DNA from: Priapulus caudatus | Lineage: Eukaryota; Priapulida; Priapulimorpha; Priapulimorphida; Priapulidae | Assembly: GCF_000485595.1 (NCBI RefSeq) | Contig: NW_014577632.1 | Span: 82,617 to 107,193, forward strand | Reading direction: 5' to 3' | DNA: 24,577 bases | Part shown: positions 1 to 10,489 of the stretch, one piece after another | How positions within the stretch are numbered: the stretch's first letter is position 1 | Layout: each line of letters opens with the position of its first letter | Notes under the pieces: generated by a model | Database searches by the model: none | Told to the model about the DNA's origin: nothing | Seen by the model: only the letters and a program-made list of their open reading frames with translations | Position numbers and translations under genes: made by a program

Positions 1-16
1 TAATAATAATAATAAT
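1..16. repeat. (TAA)n microsatellite at window edge
   Basis: About five TAA units open the window and may continue beyond it. Confidence 0.6.
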
Positions 17-938
17 TTATTAATTATTGATTATTGCGGTATATTAACATATATCATCACCATAGTTTTGTATTTCGTGCATTGGCTGTATCTATTAGAT
101 GCAGTATAGAAACTAGAAAGCCCCGGTAACATAAGTGTGCGAAGCAAGATCTATCGTGTGGAACACAGTGTCGCTGACTTCACTTCAAGGTAGTAGTCTG
201 AGGTCAGGAGATCAACGTTAAGAAGCCAACTAACCAAATGTGCAGCTAACGGTTGAGCTTTAATACCGTCTGTGTTCTACATTGTCACGCGACAGCCTTC
301 GTGGTGAATGCACAGACAGTGATTTAATGCAATAACTAGCATGATGCAATAACCTAGAATCCAGATTGTGAGAAAAAAATCGTAATTCCTTACAGGGATG
401 CTGATGGTCGCTTCTCGCTCTGATAGAAATGCAATCCTCACATTCGCTCCGACCGTGTAAGATGCGTGCTTTTAGATAAAAGTTCGAAAAGATCGTGGTC
501 TATATTACGTGATTCGTCGGAACAATTAATGAAACAGTGACACATATTCGTTGCTGCAATGTTTGTGCTTGTGCTTATATATAGTTACGAGAGGGTGGAT
601 AATTCGTCCTGTTTTGAGAAAAAAGTGTGTAACTGTAGAAATATATAATAGAGACACTAGTAGACATTATAGTCTAGCTAGTATTATTTCTATGGTTGTA
701 ACCGTACGCGGTTTGAGCAAAGGAAATCTAGCAACTAGTCAGTTCTGACAGATGAAAACCCGGTTGAGATGAGGTTCAATCCTCGAGAATAAATGCACAA
801 CCGGACGTTTCATTTCACACAACGCGATGATTCAAACGGAGACAACCAGCCAGTCGCGTATATGTTTCATACATATATGTATATACATACATGTATACCA
901 AGAGCTGTATACGTACACACAGACAAACATATATACAT
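17..938. other. unassigned AT-rich DNA
   Basis: I see no gene, RNA or transposon here. A 65-codon frame at 551-748 shows no family resemblance. A T-loop-like GGTTCAATCC near 775 is not part of a tRNA fold. Confidence 0.5.
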
Positions 939-1234
939 ACGCGTGCGTGCGTGCGTGCGTGCGTGCTTGCGTGCGTGCGCGCGTGCGTGCGTGCGTGCGT
1001 GCGTGTATGGGTGTGTTCGTTTGCAGAGATGTATAGGGTGCATCTATATGCATTCTGGTGCAGAAGGCAAATATGGTGTATGGGGGGATATGTAGGTGTG
1101 TGTCCGTGGGTGCATGCATGTGTGAATGTGTGTACAATGCGTATGTTTGTGTGTTTACGTGCGTATGCGCGCGTGTGCGTGTGCGTGTGCACGTGTGCGT
1201 ATGCGTGTGCGCGTGTGCGCGTGTGCGCGTTTGG
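939..1234. repeat. (TGCG)n and (TG)n microsatellite block
   Basis: A run of GTGC units (about 939-1010) and a TG/CG-rich run (about 1095-1234) are split by about 90 bp of ordinary sequence. Alternating purine-pyrimidine DNA of this kind can adopt Z-form (known property). All overlapping frames on both strands are low-complexity Cys/Val/Arg or His/Thr read-through and are not genes. Confidence 0.9.
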
Positions 1235-2160
1235 TATGGGGTGTCCATTCGAACCAGACTGTAGTCATTGTTGAGCTAAAGTACTATAATCTTGAGTGCG
1301 GCGTTCATGCTGCAGGTGCTTCTATAGCTATCCACATAATAGCACCACCATAACCGAGCTGTGCACATGTATGTCGACGTCAGACCTAGGTTCAGGATGT
1401 CAGACCAGGGTTATGACTATTGACTATATATGACAATAGGAACAATAAACTTTGCTAGGATTATATATGCAGGACTCTGTAAAAAAATTGATTTATCAGC
1501 GATTTAGCATAAATGATTGCTATAGTGCGACTATTTTACATCTATTCGACTGAGTGTACCTCTGGATTATAGTGGGGCACTTTCGAGATTAATTTCATTT
1601 ATACTCATGTCCACACCTAACATCTCTGGCTCCCACCACTTCAATCTTTCGCAGACACTGGCTGCAGAGTCGTGTCCGCCCGCTCACACTGCATCTATAC
1701 TGCTGGTTATATACAGTGGTTATACATAATGGCAAGAGCGTATTAAGTATGCTTGATAATGGTTATATACAATGATTATATACAGTCAAAAATACGCATA
1801 TTTTTATATACAGATGTAATGTGGACAGATAGACATAATTCACGCAGTTGTCGCAGGTCAGCGAGTGCTTAGTCATTGCCATCGGTGTGACGTATGCAAC
1901 AGGCAAGCAAGCTTCACACAGATAGATGATAACCAGCGCAAACATAATTGTCATCTTATAAGCGTAAATGTAAACGCGACACCAATTAGAATAAGATTAC
2001 ATTGGCTCTCTTTCATGTATAGCTCAGCGCAATACCATCTCACGTTATATACCTCGCGATATCTGATCATTTATCGTCTAATCTCATATCGCAATTATAC
2101 GAAAATGATTTTGTATTCCCGCTATCTATCAGCGTAAAGTGAGAAACCTCATTTATAGTC
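1235..2160. other. unassigned AT-rich DNA
   Basis: No gene is recognised. Around 1700-1790 the short motif GGTTATATACA recurs three times with small changes. Frames at 1763-1954 and 1865-2137 overlap on opposite strands and show no family signature. Confidence 0.5.
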
Positions 2161-2400
2161 AGGTCTGTTAGGGATATTTTGGTGCAGATTCTTCTAAAAG
2201 TACCAAATTTGGTCCAGAGGTAGCTTATACCATACTATTACGATTTCTGCCGGGCGCAAGAAGCGCCCCCTGGGCGGCCGCCATCATTGGTGGCGAAAAT
2301 CCGACAAATGGCTCCGCCATCGGCAGCTAGAGATCAGAGTGTAGTTCCAAAGAGGCGGAAGAGAGCTAGTATGATAAAGGTATATATGTTTATGGGGTTT
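2161..2400. other. CpG-rich segment, possible dispersed repeat
   Basis: The core at about 2240-2345 is much richer in G, C and CpG than the AT-rich flanks. On the minus strand it holds a 31-codon frame (2320 down to 2225) starting MAEPFVGFSPPMMAAA. It could be a first exon with a CpG island or part of an old dispersed repeat. The sequence does not decide this, and no splice donor was assigned. Confidence 0.25.
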
Positions 2401-3236
2401 TTCGGGGTCAGACGAAGTCTGATTATGATCTTCTTAGGCGCATGTTGAGTTTTCTTTGGGGCCTGTTTACTCAATGGTCAAATCAATTATGCTGCTGCGC
2501 GAGTAGCGGGCGCACATGCGGATAGGCATATGTATCGTTACTTAGACTTCTGTCTAATCTGGCTTTCGTATCTTTGCCGCGGGATGTCAATGTTAGAACT
2601 AAACTCAATTTAAGGGTTATTAATCACTTAACAATGCACACATAAAGCATACTGAACCTGACATGTATGCGGTAAGGAAGATAAGCTAAGAAGGACATAG
2701 ATGTTAGCGCCGCAATACCAAATATTCTTGTAAGAGTTGTGTGTAGGTTGCTACGAAGGCCTCTGAGCATCTCTAAGAGCACTACCTGGCTTTTAGCAGT
2801 GATCCCCCTGGGTGGTACCATCATGGTCAAGAAGAATTATAATTGCTTGTGTGTGTCTATTGCCAGTGAAACTTGAGTGTTAACACTTCCGTACGATGTA
2901 GTTAGGTGTAACATAGTTTTTACACGTTACAAGTAGTGTGTATTAGGAAGGACAAGATTTACAGGACAGGCAAAGGTATGGCTTGTCGATGATGGAATGC
3001 TTTTGGGTTAGAAAGTGGATGGGGTACTGTGCGATGGGTTTGTGTGCCAGGTGTATATGAATCAGTAAAGTTCGAACTGAGCACAACAGTGCTCGTCGGA
3101 TATATGGTATGGGCCGTGGGTGCCCATAGCATTTTAGGATTGACAGGTCGCCAGCTAGGTCGTATATCATGTAAACGCAGTATAAGATTAGCAATAATAC
3201 AAGATCCACTCTAAGCAGTTAGTAGGAGAGCACAAG
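2401..3236. other. unassigned DNA
   Basis: Frames at 2624-2830 and 2943-3209 (minus) and 3029-3214 (plus) show no motif I recognise. No structured RNA or repeat was seen. Confidence 0.45.
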
Positions 3237-3918
3237 TCAGAAATAGAACCAACCTACACGCGGCAATGTCAATGCGGGCGATTGCACGTTGGCACTCTTC
3301 CTGTGCTTGACTTGAAGGCCAGCTGCAGCTGCAGCAGAAGGTGCATTGCGTTCTGAGAGCGTCACGGAGTGTGAGGTCCTAGCAGCTGCCAGGCACGTGT
3401 GGCCAGTCGTTTTGCCAGCCCCACTCGAGCTTGAAGTCGGGAATCGGTTGGCCTGCACTGTGGTTAGATAATTACCGTAGGAACGCTGCCTGAAGTTAGC
3501 GCGCGTGTTTGACATTGCTGGGAAACGAGTGCTGCTTCGTGCTAGCGGTGGGAGGCTTCTCCAACACTTCTGCTGTCGCAGTTTGGTGATAGGCGAGTGG
3601 CCGAGCCTCTTGACGACGAGTGCGCGACCACATCCCTTGCTGCACATGAGAAGCAACTAGGCATTGGATATCCGCTTGCACATGTATCGTACTCGAGAGT
3701 GGAAGACAGTCAGGGGTTGTCGCGTGATGAGGGGTGCACCAATGTCGGCTCCGGTTACACTCTGTAGCTGGCCACATGCTGCGCACAGGCAGTCTTTCTT
3801 TCCACAACCAAAAAACTGTGATGTTGTATCGCACCCGGCTAGGCTGTGGAAGAGGGAAGTAGTGCGAATGATTTTGAAGGACCAAGCTTGGTGAAGATGA
3901 CATGGACGGGAATGTCAC
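3237..3918 (-). other. GC-rich segment with two overlapping open frames, unrecognised
   Basis: Two minus-strand frames of 139 and 140 codons (3237-3656 and 3496-3918) overlap in different frames. The composition is clearly more GC-rich than the surroundings. The predicted peptides are rich in Ser, Arg and Ala and show no domain I can name. The left arm of the inverted repeat 3807-4130 lies inside the second frame. This may be the decayed inside of a transposon or a CpG-rich non-coding segment. I give no function. Confidence 0.25.
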
Positions 3919-4130
3919 GGTAATGTTTGCCGCTACTGAGGCCTACCCAGAGCTCTGATAGGCCGAGATTCTCAAAAAAATCAGACTGCTAAAACAACAA
4001 CATCGCTATCCACGGTTCGGATATAGGCTGTTTTGTATCCATCTTCACCAAGCTTGGTCCTTCAAAATCCTTCGCACTACCCCTCTTCCACAGCCTAACC
4101 GGGTGCGATACAACATCACAGTTTTTTGGT
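3807..4130. repeat. long inverted repeat, about 92-bp arms
   Basis: The left arm (3807-3899) starts ACCAAAAAACTGTGATGTTG. The right arm (4040-4130) ends with its reverse complement. The arms match at roughly nine positions in ten, with a few substitutions and small indels. The spacer is about 140 bp. The outer ends resemble the ends of a foldback element or MITE, but no convincing target-site duplication is present, so local inverted duplication is the alternative. Confidence 0.75.
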
Positions 4131-4228
4131 AATATCAACAGAGCTGCAATGGAAATTTAGACTATCATTCTGTGTCACTGCGGCGCGTAAGTATACGGCT
4201 CCAAAACACACAAAAATACGAACGATAT

Positions 4229-4260
4229 TGTCTCACGGGAGAGAGCCCGTACAAATGCGG
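4229..4260 (+). pseudogene. possible C2H2 zinc-finger linker relic
   Basis: Read in one frame this gives YCLTGESPYKCGG. It resembles the TGE(R/K)PYKC linker plus first Cys of tandem C2H2 zinc fingers. No complete finger (C-x2-C ... H-x3-H) can be read on either side. A diverged copy near 5022-5053 has lost the pattern. Chance resemblance is possible. Confidence 0.25.
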
Positions 4261-4447
4261 CGGCTTATACCTACAGGGGTATGTCTTCTAAATGTGTCTA
4301 TCGCCGCATGTGTCTATATTACATCGTCGGCACCATAGAAATATAATGCTCTCTATTGATAGCCTAGTCTATTTATCTCCTATTATCTACTCTTGCTATT
4401 TATACATCTCTATGACGGGCACTGAATTATGGATGATTATTATTGTA
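4229..4447 (+). repeat. diverged direct repeat, copy 1
   Basis: This matches 5022-5214 in the same orientation and order. Anchors are a CGGAAGAG/GGGAGAG block, CACCATAGAAATA, and CTATGACGG followed by CACTGAATT and GGATGAT. Divergence and indels are substantial, so it is an old duplication or two members of a dispersed family. Confidence 0.65.
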
Positions 4448-5021
4448 ATTATGATGTGTATGTCGCTCAGGGACTCTAAAAGCCATCAAACCACTAATTA
4501 ACATAGTACCGTCTGTAAGCTAGCAACTCAATAGAGTATCTGAATTCTATATAGATGCCCACAAGCTTCATACACATGAACATGGCCGAAGGCTACACGA
4601 TTATTAATATGCTCCGGTAGTACATATTGTTCTATTGTTACTGAATGTATGCGCGTGTCATGCGCAGTTTGTGTTTGTATAATAAATGCCACTAGTTGTA
4701 CGTGGCTCCTGCTAGTCAGACGTCCTGTCTTGTTTGTCCACGTAGAACAGAACACATGTATGTCTTTCCGTTATGTCCGATATGTCTTCGTCCGTGTAAT
4801 TATAATGCCAATACTAATTTGTAAGAAATCATAGTAAACACCATAATATTTTATGAGTAATAAGTCACTTACAGTAGCTAACTTTTACTGGATTTTCGTT
4901 TAACGGCACGACGGAACACGACCTCGTGATATCAGAACATGCAAAAGCATTGTGTACCGGAAAGGCTGGACTGCATCTGCGTCGTCCACATTTTCTCGGG
5001 CTACCGGTTTAATTGCGTTCA
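4448..5021. other. unassigned DNA between the two direct repeats
   Basis: Frames at 4528-4755 (minus) and 4649-4834 (plus) overlap on opposite strands and have no recognisable motif. Confidence 0.45.
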
Positions 5022-5214
5022 CTTGCGCTAACGGAAGAGCTCCTGCAAATGCGCCGCCTCACACAAATGTATATCTTCCGTACGCTTCTATCACTACATA
5101 CATTGCATCTTGGGCACCATAGAAATACAATTAGATAGCCTATGCTCTCTAGTGATGGCCTAGTAAATTTAAACATTTCTATGACGGACACTGAATTTCG
5201 GATGATAATTATTC
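5022..5214 (+). repeat. diverged direct repeat, copy 2
   Basis: Second copy of 4229-4447, somewhat shorter. The shared anchors CACCATAGAAATA and CTATGACGG lie in the same order. The zinc-finger-linker-like stretch is decayed here. Confidence 0.65.
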
Positions 5215-5942
5215 ACTATATGGAAAGCTGTTCATCGTCGTAACGATAAATCCAGTCACATTTCCACCTTCGATCGGAATCACAACTAACAGCAAAATAC
5301 TGGATTCACTCCATCTTGCGCCGCATGTATTTAATGCCAACGTTACTTCCTTTGCGAAAGCAACATCTAGAAAAGGAAACGCGAGCGAGCAACACAATGC
5401 GAGCATTTATCCCGATACTGGTCGGGCGTGAAACGCCTCTCCGCGAGTCGTCCGTGATTTTACGCGACAATTAATATGATTTCGTATCCTCTCCTGCTGC
5501 AAGTTGTCGGCATCTTACACGCGCGGGTAATCATACACGCGTGTGATATTTGTCGCAGACAGTTGGAGAATATATTACGATCTCTCCTGCTGGATTACAA
5601 TTATGTCGAGCACACGTGCGTGGTAAGACGCATCTAAGTGAGGTAGGACATTTTGAATCCAGTGCAAACACACTCGATGAAGCAAACGAAGCGAATTAGA
5701 AACCACTGGGTGTGTGCAATGGCCTTACCCTTCACGGGGCATAAGCAGAATGCGTACGATTATCTTGATAAACATGAGATGAGCACAAGACAACGAACTC
5801 GAAACGCACCGTCAACATCACTATACAAAAAAATGTGGTTATATAGCTATACGTTCACGCCATTTACGTCTACTATGATTCAATACATGAGTATAAGTAC
5901 ACGTTTAGGTTCCGATTAGTAACACGCAGGGGTAAATCGCCA
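5215..5942. other. unassigned DNA
   Basis: Frames of 65 codons (5209-5406, minus) and 88 codons (5653-5919, plus) carry no family signature. No RNA or repeat was seen. Confidence 0.45.
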
Positions 5943-6163
5943 CTTCGTCTGCGTACAACCATTTGGTCCACTGTTCAGTTGGTCTAATTGGAAGTAAATC
6001 AAAAGAGTCCATGACCCCCTGACCTCTGTCTGCCCTGACTCGTTAGGATTTGATTAGGATTAGGATTAGGGTTAGGATTAGGGTTAGGGTTAGGGTTAGT
6101 CAGAAATAGCTAAACGAGCCAGGTCAAACAGAGGTCAAGTAGACCAAATGGTTGTAGACGAAA
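5943..6163. mobile_element. foldback/MITE-like repeat with telomere-like core
   Basis: Outer arms pair: ACAACCATTTGGTCCAC near 5955-5971 with its near reverse complement at 6139-6156, both next to a TTCGTCT/AGACGAA motif. Inner arms pair: 6020-6044 (TGACCTCTGTCTGCC...) with 6113-6137 (...CAAACAGAGGTCA). The left side carries about 48 extra bases between inner and outer arms. The centre is the TTAGGG tract. No clear target-site duplication was seen, so the exact ends are uncertain. Confidence 0.6.
6052..6099 (+). repeat. interstitial telomere-like (TTAGGG)n tract
   Basis: Eight units of TTAGGG and its GATTAGG variant lie exactly between the inner arms of the foldback repeat. The motif matches the common animal telomere repeat. 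The placement suggests it is an internal part of a mobile repeat and not a former chromosome end (inference). Confidence 0.8.
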
Positions 6164-6341
6164 CGCCAATAAACCACACGCAGGCATGCGCTCGTAAGCA
6201 CGAACACATGCGCGCACTCGCGCACATTGATCAATTCCGTTGACACGACAACACGTCGCGCCATTTTGACAGCAGCTTGACTGTCACGTCTCGATGCATG
6301 CCGATATCTACGGATGTGTATCATTAAGTACTTATCAATGC

Positions 6342-6378
6342 GAACACACACATGCACACACACACGCGCGCGCGCACA

Positions 6379-6410
<32 letters not shown>

Positions 6411-6780
6411 AGGCGCCACACACCGACGACACACACACACAAACGCACTACATACGCACGACAGCCACGCTAGCACTCTCTCTCTCAACACACACACAGG
6501 CACCACACACAACACACGGGGAGTTGTCACACTCGAGCACTGCGACACAAGCGACACGACAGGGGCACACACACACGCGACAACACACACTCCCACGGAC
6601 ACACACAGCCACAGCAACACACACACACCACAACGGCCCACGTGCCGACACACACAAACACATGCACACACGCACACATACGCACATCAGCACCGCTACA
6701 GGGCTCTCTCACACAACACACACCGCACACAAGGCACAACACAGGGCCACACGACACAATCACACACACACACACACAGG
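6342..6780. repeat. (CA)n-rich low-complexity tract
   Basis: About 440 bp of interrupted CA repeats include (CG)n runs near 6365-6410. The overlapping frames of 81 to 160 codons on both strands are read-through (poly His/Thr one way, poly Cys/Val the other) and are not genes. Confidence 0.9.
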
Positions 6781-7450
6781 TAGCTTGGTGCGGTAATGCG
6801 CGACGTTCACGGGGCAGCGCGTAGAGAATGACACGCACAGCGCAAACGCGCGTAATCTCGCCACTTATCGTCGGCATCCCTACTTCTCGCGTATGCGCAC
6901 GTCCGAGCATTAAATTAATGATATCTCACGTTTACTCGGCCTTCTCATATTTTCCTGACCGTTCTGATACTTACCAGTGCCTCTTTGCGTAACACCAGGT
7001 ATGCGCAGTATAAAGGTTAGAATGTCTTAGAGCACTCACAGATCGTTATCTTCGCCGATATATTATGCACAGATCTGCATTTCAAACGCGATTTTTTTAC
7101 ATATGCTAACATCAAAACCATGTGTTTCTCGCATTTCGCGAGATGCTATCTGCGCGTAACCTGCCTCTGGACTTTGTTAATCGTGTCTAGATGTCGAGAC
7201 AGGGTACCGGTCTAGAACAGTTTTCGTCACAGAGTCACGTAGCACTCTTTTTGTGAGTATCAGGAATGCAGGCGCAATTTCGCTGTTAATTTTTTGTAGC
7301 ATATAACAGCAGGAACCTGGGAGGTATTTTTTATGCTGGAATAATCGCTACTAATACTGGAATAATGTTCTACGGCTAATGGGTGAGTGGCGGCCTAATT
7401 TTTCTGCGCGTTTCAGTTTCTCGATTTACTTGAGAGAGATTTACTTGATA
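6781..7450. other. unassigned DNA
   Basis: No gene, RNA or transposon signature was recognised between the CA-rich tract and the next microsatellite. Confidence 0.45.
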
Positions 7451-7572
7451 TGTGTGTGTGTGTCTGTGTGTGTGTGTCAGTGTGTGTGTGTGTGTGCGTG
7501 TGCGTGTGCGTGTGCGTGTGCGTGTCCGTGTGCGTGTGTGTGTGCGTGTGCGTGTGTGTGTATATATATATA
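7451..7572. repeat. (TG)n/(TGCG)n/(TA)n microsatellite
   Basis: A TG run grades into TGTGCG units and ends in a short (TA)5 tail. It lies just beyond the 3' end of the LINE fragment. Confidence 0.9.
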
Positions 7573-7639
7573 GTAGGTTGTGATAAATGTTAAATGAATG
7601 GTCGTCATTTAAAGGTTGTTCTAGTCTCTTTCTCTGACT

Positions 7640-8096
7640 TTTCCCTTCAGTCTCCTGGGCGACATAGGTAATTTGTGAACTCCCTCCATGTCGCTCGGTT
7701 GGCCGCCTTCCGCTCCATTTCCCTCGAGGTGTATAGCTTTTCTTCTTGAGTGCGTGTTAGGTCGGCCGCTTCTTTCCGCAGTGTGTGGCCCACCCAGCCC
7801 CATTTCCTTCTTCTCATTCGGATTTCCATTGGGGTCTGCTTCGTCCTTTCCCAGAGTTCTTTATTTGTGATGGTGTGCGGCCAAAATATTCTGAGGATCT
7901 TCTTCAAGCATTTGTTAACAAAGCTGTTTAATTCTTTGGATTATTTTGGCTATTAATTTCCATGTTTCACAGCCATACATAATTACGGCCTGAACATTAG
8001 AACTGAATATGTTTAATTTAGTTTTGAGGGCGATAGCGCTTGCCTTCCAAACTTTGTTGAGCAATTTGAATGCGCCGGTTGCCTTACCTATTCTGT
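7640..8096 (-). mobile_element. 5'-truncated, broken non-LTR retrotransposon (LINE) 3' end
   Basis: Read on the minus strand, 8096 down to about 7920 encodes a stretch with RIGKAtgAF, KTKLNIFSSNV and MYGCETWKL. This is the region just after the reverse-transcriptase catalytic core in many LINE polymerases. The match then moves to another frame from about 7918 to 7647: NKCLKKILRIFWPHTI, RRRKWGWVGHTLRK and finally WREFTNYLCRPGD with a stop. This matches the usual carboxy end of those proteins. A frameshift lies near 7915-7922. The segment with a GRP...TWRR block normally found before the last motif appears deleted. No endonuclease or catalytic YADD motif is present upstream, so this is a dead, 5'-truncated copy. 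The clade was not resolved. Confidence 0.85.
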
Positions 8097-8906
8097 CCTA
8101 GTCCATTATTCTAGTAGTCGCGGTTTTTTCCGAACAACGTGCTACTGTCGAAGCTGCTTTACTCCGTGTGTAACACGGTGTGGTGTATGAGCAGATATAC
8201 GGCGACGAGACGGAGTAAGTAATGCAGCTGCTGATCGTCGAAATCTCGTTTATACGGCCGCTCAATATCGACAGATGTGTCATAGACGCGCGCCCCAAAC
8301 TCCGGTCGTTTCCCGCCATGTAATTTGCGCGGCTACATTTGGTGATCGAGACGTGCGTGCGTGCATAGACATGGTTTCTTCCAATGTAATGACCGCTACG
8401 TATGCCTGCGTATAGCGCCGCATAAAACAGGGCGACGTGTAGCATCAAAGCCACTGTAAAAGGATACTTGGGCTTCTGATCTCCGCGGCTGACCTTTTAC
8501 GAAATTAGGTATTATCGGGTAATCCTTTCTACGGGATTGAATGTCCAGTTGTATTTTACACTTCATCATTATAGAAATAACGTCCACGAAAACTTTCATA
8601 TTCCGTTGGAAATTTCTTATTTTAGAAATTTTAAAACTCATATGGTGAAAATTAATTGCTCAAATGATAGGGTACATTGCTAGAGTCGATCATTAGATGC
8701 ATTGGTGAATAGATGTAGACGGCTCAATGCAATATAAAGGAACGAACGGCTTGTGGCCATAATGGCGCAACGTCTTTGACGACTAAACTTCTATGGGTTC
8801 TCACATACATGTCGTCACTAGCTATAAATATATTAGAGATCTAGAATTTATACGGGTGCACAAATCTATACATGTGTGCAGTGCATATACACATATATGC
8901 GCGCAG

Positions 8907-8907
<1 letters not shown>
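8097..8907. other. unassigned DNA
   Basis: A 118-codon minus frame (8098-8454) and an 81-codon one (8396-8641) overlap and have no recognisable domain. I looked here for globin exon 1 because of a GTAAGT at about 8216. The reading frame before it is closed by a TAA 14 codons upstream and does not look like globin helices A and B. Confidence 0.45.

Positions 8908-8972
<65 letters not shown>
8908..8972. repeat. (CA)n microsatellite
   Basis: About 30 nearly perfect CA units in a row. The His/Thr frames over it are artefacts. Confidence 0.95.
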
Positions 8973-8974
<2 letters not shown>

Positions 8975-8989
8975 CACATCAACGATCAC

Positions 8990-9085
8990 ACATATATATA
9001 TATATTATATATATATATATATCAATCTATATGTATATATACACGTATATATATATATTATATAAGTATTATATATACAATATAT
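8990..9085. repeat. (TA)n-rich tract
   Basis: Several TA runs are separated by short interruptions. Confidence 0.85.
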
Positions 9086-9228
9086 ATTGCAAGAAAGCGA
9101 CTACTGTGTCCTTTACTATTACAGTTACATTGGAACAGAAAACATAACACTAGCAGCTGATTGTCTGGCAATAAACTGTAATATATAATGTAAGAAAATC
9201 TGCTTATAATCGTTGCATGCCATCACTA

Positions 9229-9307
9229 TGTGTGTGTGTGTGTGTGTGTGTGGTGTGTTGTGTGTGTGTGTGTGTGCGTGCGTGCGCTGCGTGCGTGCGT
9301 GCGTGTG

Positions 9308-9341
<34 letters not shown>

Positions 9342-9342
9342 C
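9229..9342. repeat. (TG)n(TGCG)n microsatellite at left end of copy A
   Basis: TG units are followed by GCGT units. The equivalent tract at 13435-13546 differs in length and interruptions. Confidence 0.9.
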
Positions 9343-9562
9343 TTTTTGTATCATGTAGTTAGGATGAAAATAGAATCAAACTCGTGTACTTCTGAGCTAG
9401 ATTACTACTATTAATCGTTGCGTCTGCAACACATACACATTCGCGCACATGCATGTTCACACATCCATACACACACAGACGCGCGCGCACGCTCGCACGC
9501 ACACGTACATGCAAATATTACGAAGCCGTCCTGCCGTCACATGACAGCGCGGACAATTTCTA

Positions 9563-9781
9563 CTACGTAAGCCGTCGGCGGATCGAGTAAAGAGCTAAGT
9601 GAGGAAGGAAGCTTAGTGAGGAAGGAATACGCAGCACGGATATTAGCCGGGGAGATTTGTGTAACCGTGCGACGCTTTCATGTGCATGCACGTGTCGCTT
9701 GGATTTACCTACCCTGGATACAACCGTAGATACACGCAAAATAACTAACCAGGAGAGAACAATAGTCGCCGTAATGTACAA
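9563..9781 (-). other. 72-codon open frame, identical in both copies, unrecognised
   Basis: It starts MYITATIVLSWLVILRVS and could pass for a hydrophobic leader. It matches no family I know. Identity with 13755-13973 only reflects the block duplication and is not evidence of selection. Probably not a gene. Confidence 0.1.
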
Positions 9782-10286
9782 TTATTGAATGGCCTCGCAC
9801 AGCTCGTCATAGGGTTAGGTGTTATACCATATTTCCTTCATTGTAACATTCGCATTCAATTCAGTAAGCTAGAGTTATTAGTTCAGTAAGAGTTATTAAA
9901 GGTCGACAGGCAGAGGGTGAGGTTTACAGCAATTGGACGCGATTAATATTCAGTTTAGGACTCTGCAATGTTATCTTTACTTGAATCATGATCTCAATAG
10001 TGGGGCGTAGCATCCAATGTGGTGTTTAGTGGTGATCCAGAGAGGATTCAGGGATGTCATGCCCGTTTACCTCTTTCCTGACAGCAAGCTTGACTTTTGC
10101 AGTGTGACAGCAACTTTTCCCAGCTCTCATCGCGAAATCTGTGGTGTCACCCCCAACCCCACCACCCACCCCGTATCGTTTTCACTGGACTCCTTTCATC
10201 CAGAATTTTTGGATACGACCATGATTTCTAAACAGGATAGCGCGTAAATTAATGCGAATTTTATTTTATCGCGGGAATTGTTTTTT

Positions 10287-10390
10287 TAAACTATATTTGA
10301 AATATTATTGAAATATAGAACTATTAGAATATTATTGAATATAGAACTATTAAAATATTGCTTAATATAGAACTATTATTGAAATATAGT
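10287..10390 (+). repeat. short AT-rich tandem repeat, copy A
   Basis: Three to four imperfect units containing ATATAGAACTATT, about 25-30 bp apart. Present again at 14479-14582. Confidence 0.7.
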
Positions 10391-10489
10391 ATATGGAATG
10401 CAATACGCGTATCTTCGCGCTACAGTGCAGAACAGTACTCTACGTAACGTAGCTAATCATCCCGTCGTATCTAAATGCATGCGTTGCTT

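Noticed and set aside
760-800. Possible tRNA T-arm (GGTTCAATCC)
   Set aside because: The stem is only four pairs around the wrong loop, and no acceptor, D or anticodon arm can be paired upstream.
1240-1265. TTCGAA motif resembling a tRNA T-loop on the minus strand
   Set aside because: The base after the loop is not the required C, and no cloverleaf can be built.
815-1274. Overlapping open frames of 68-138 codons on both strands
   Set aside because: They are translations of TG/TGCG repeats (Cys-Val-Arg-Ala one way, His-Thr-Arg the other) with no complex sequence.
3237-3918. Two minus-strand frames as a THAP-type or transposase gene
   Set aside because: The Cys/His spacing does not fit a THAP finger, and no catalytic motif is visible. 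Left as unrecognised.
6314-6910. Frames up to 160 codons in the CA-rich tract
   Set aside because: Simple-repeat read-through on both strands, open in most frames at once.
8200-8225. GTAAGT donor as the end of globin exon 1
   Set aside because: The frame in the needed phase is closed 14 codons upstream and lacks the helix A/B pattern with its conserved Trp and Gly.
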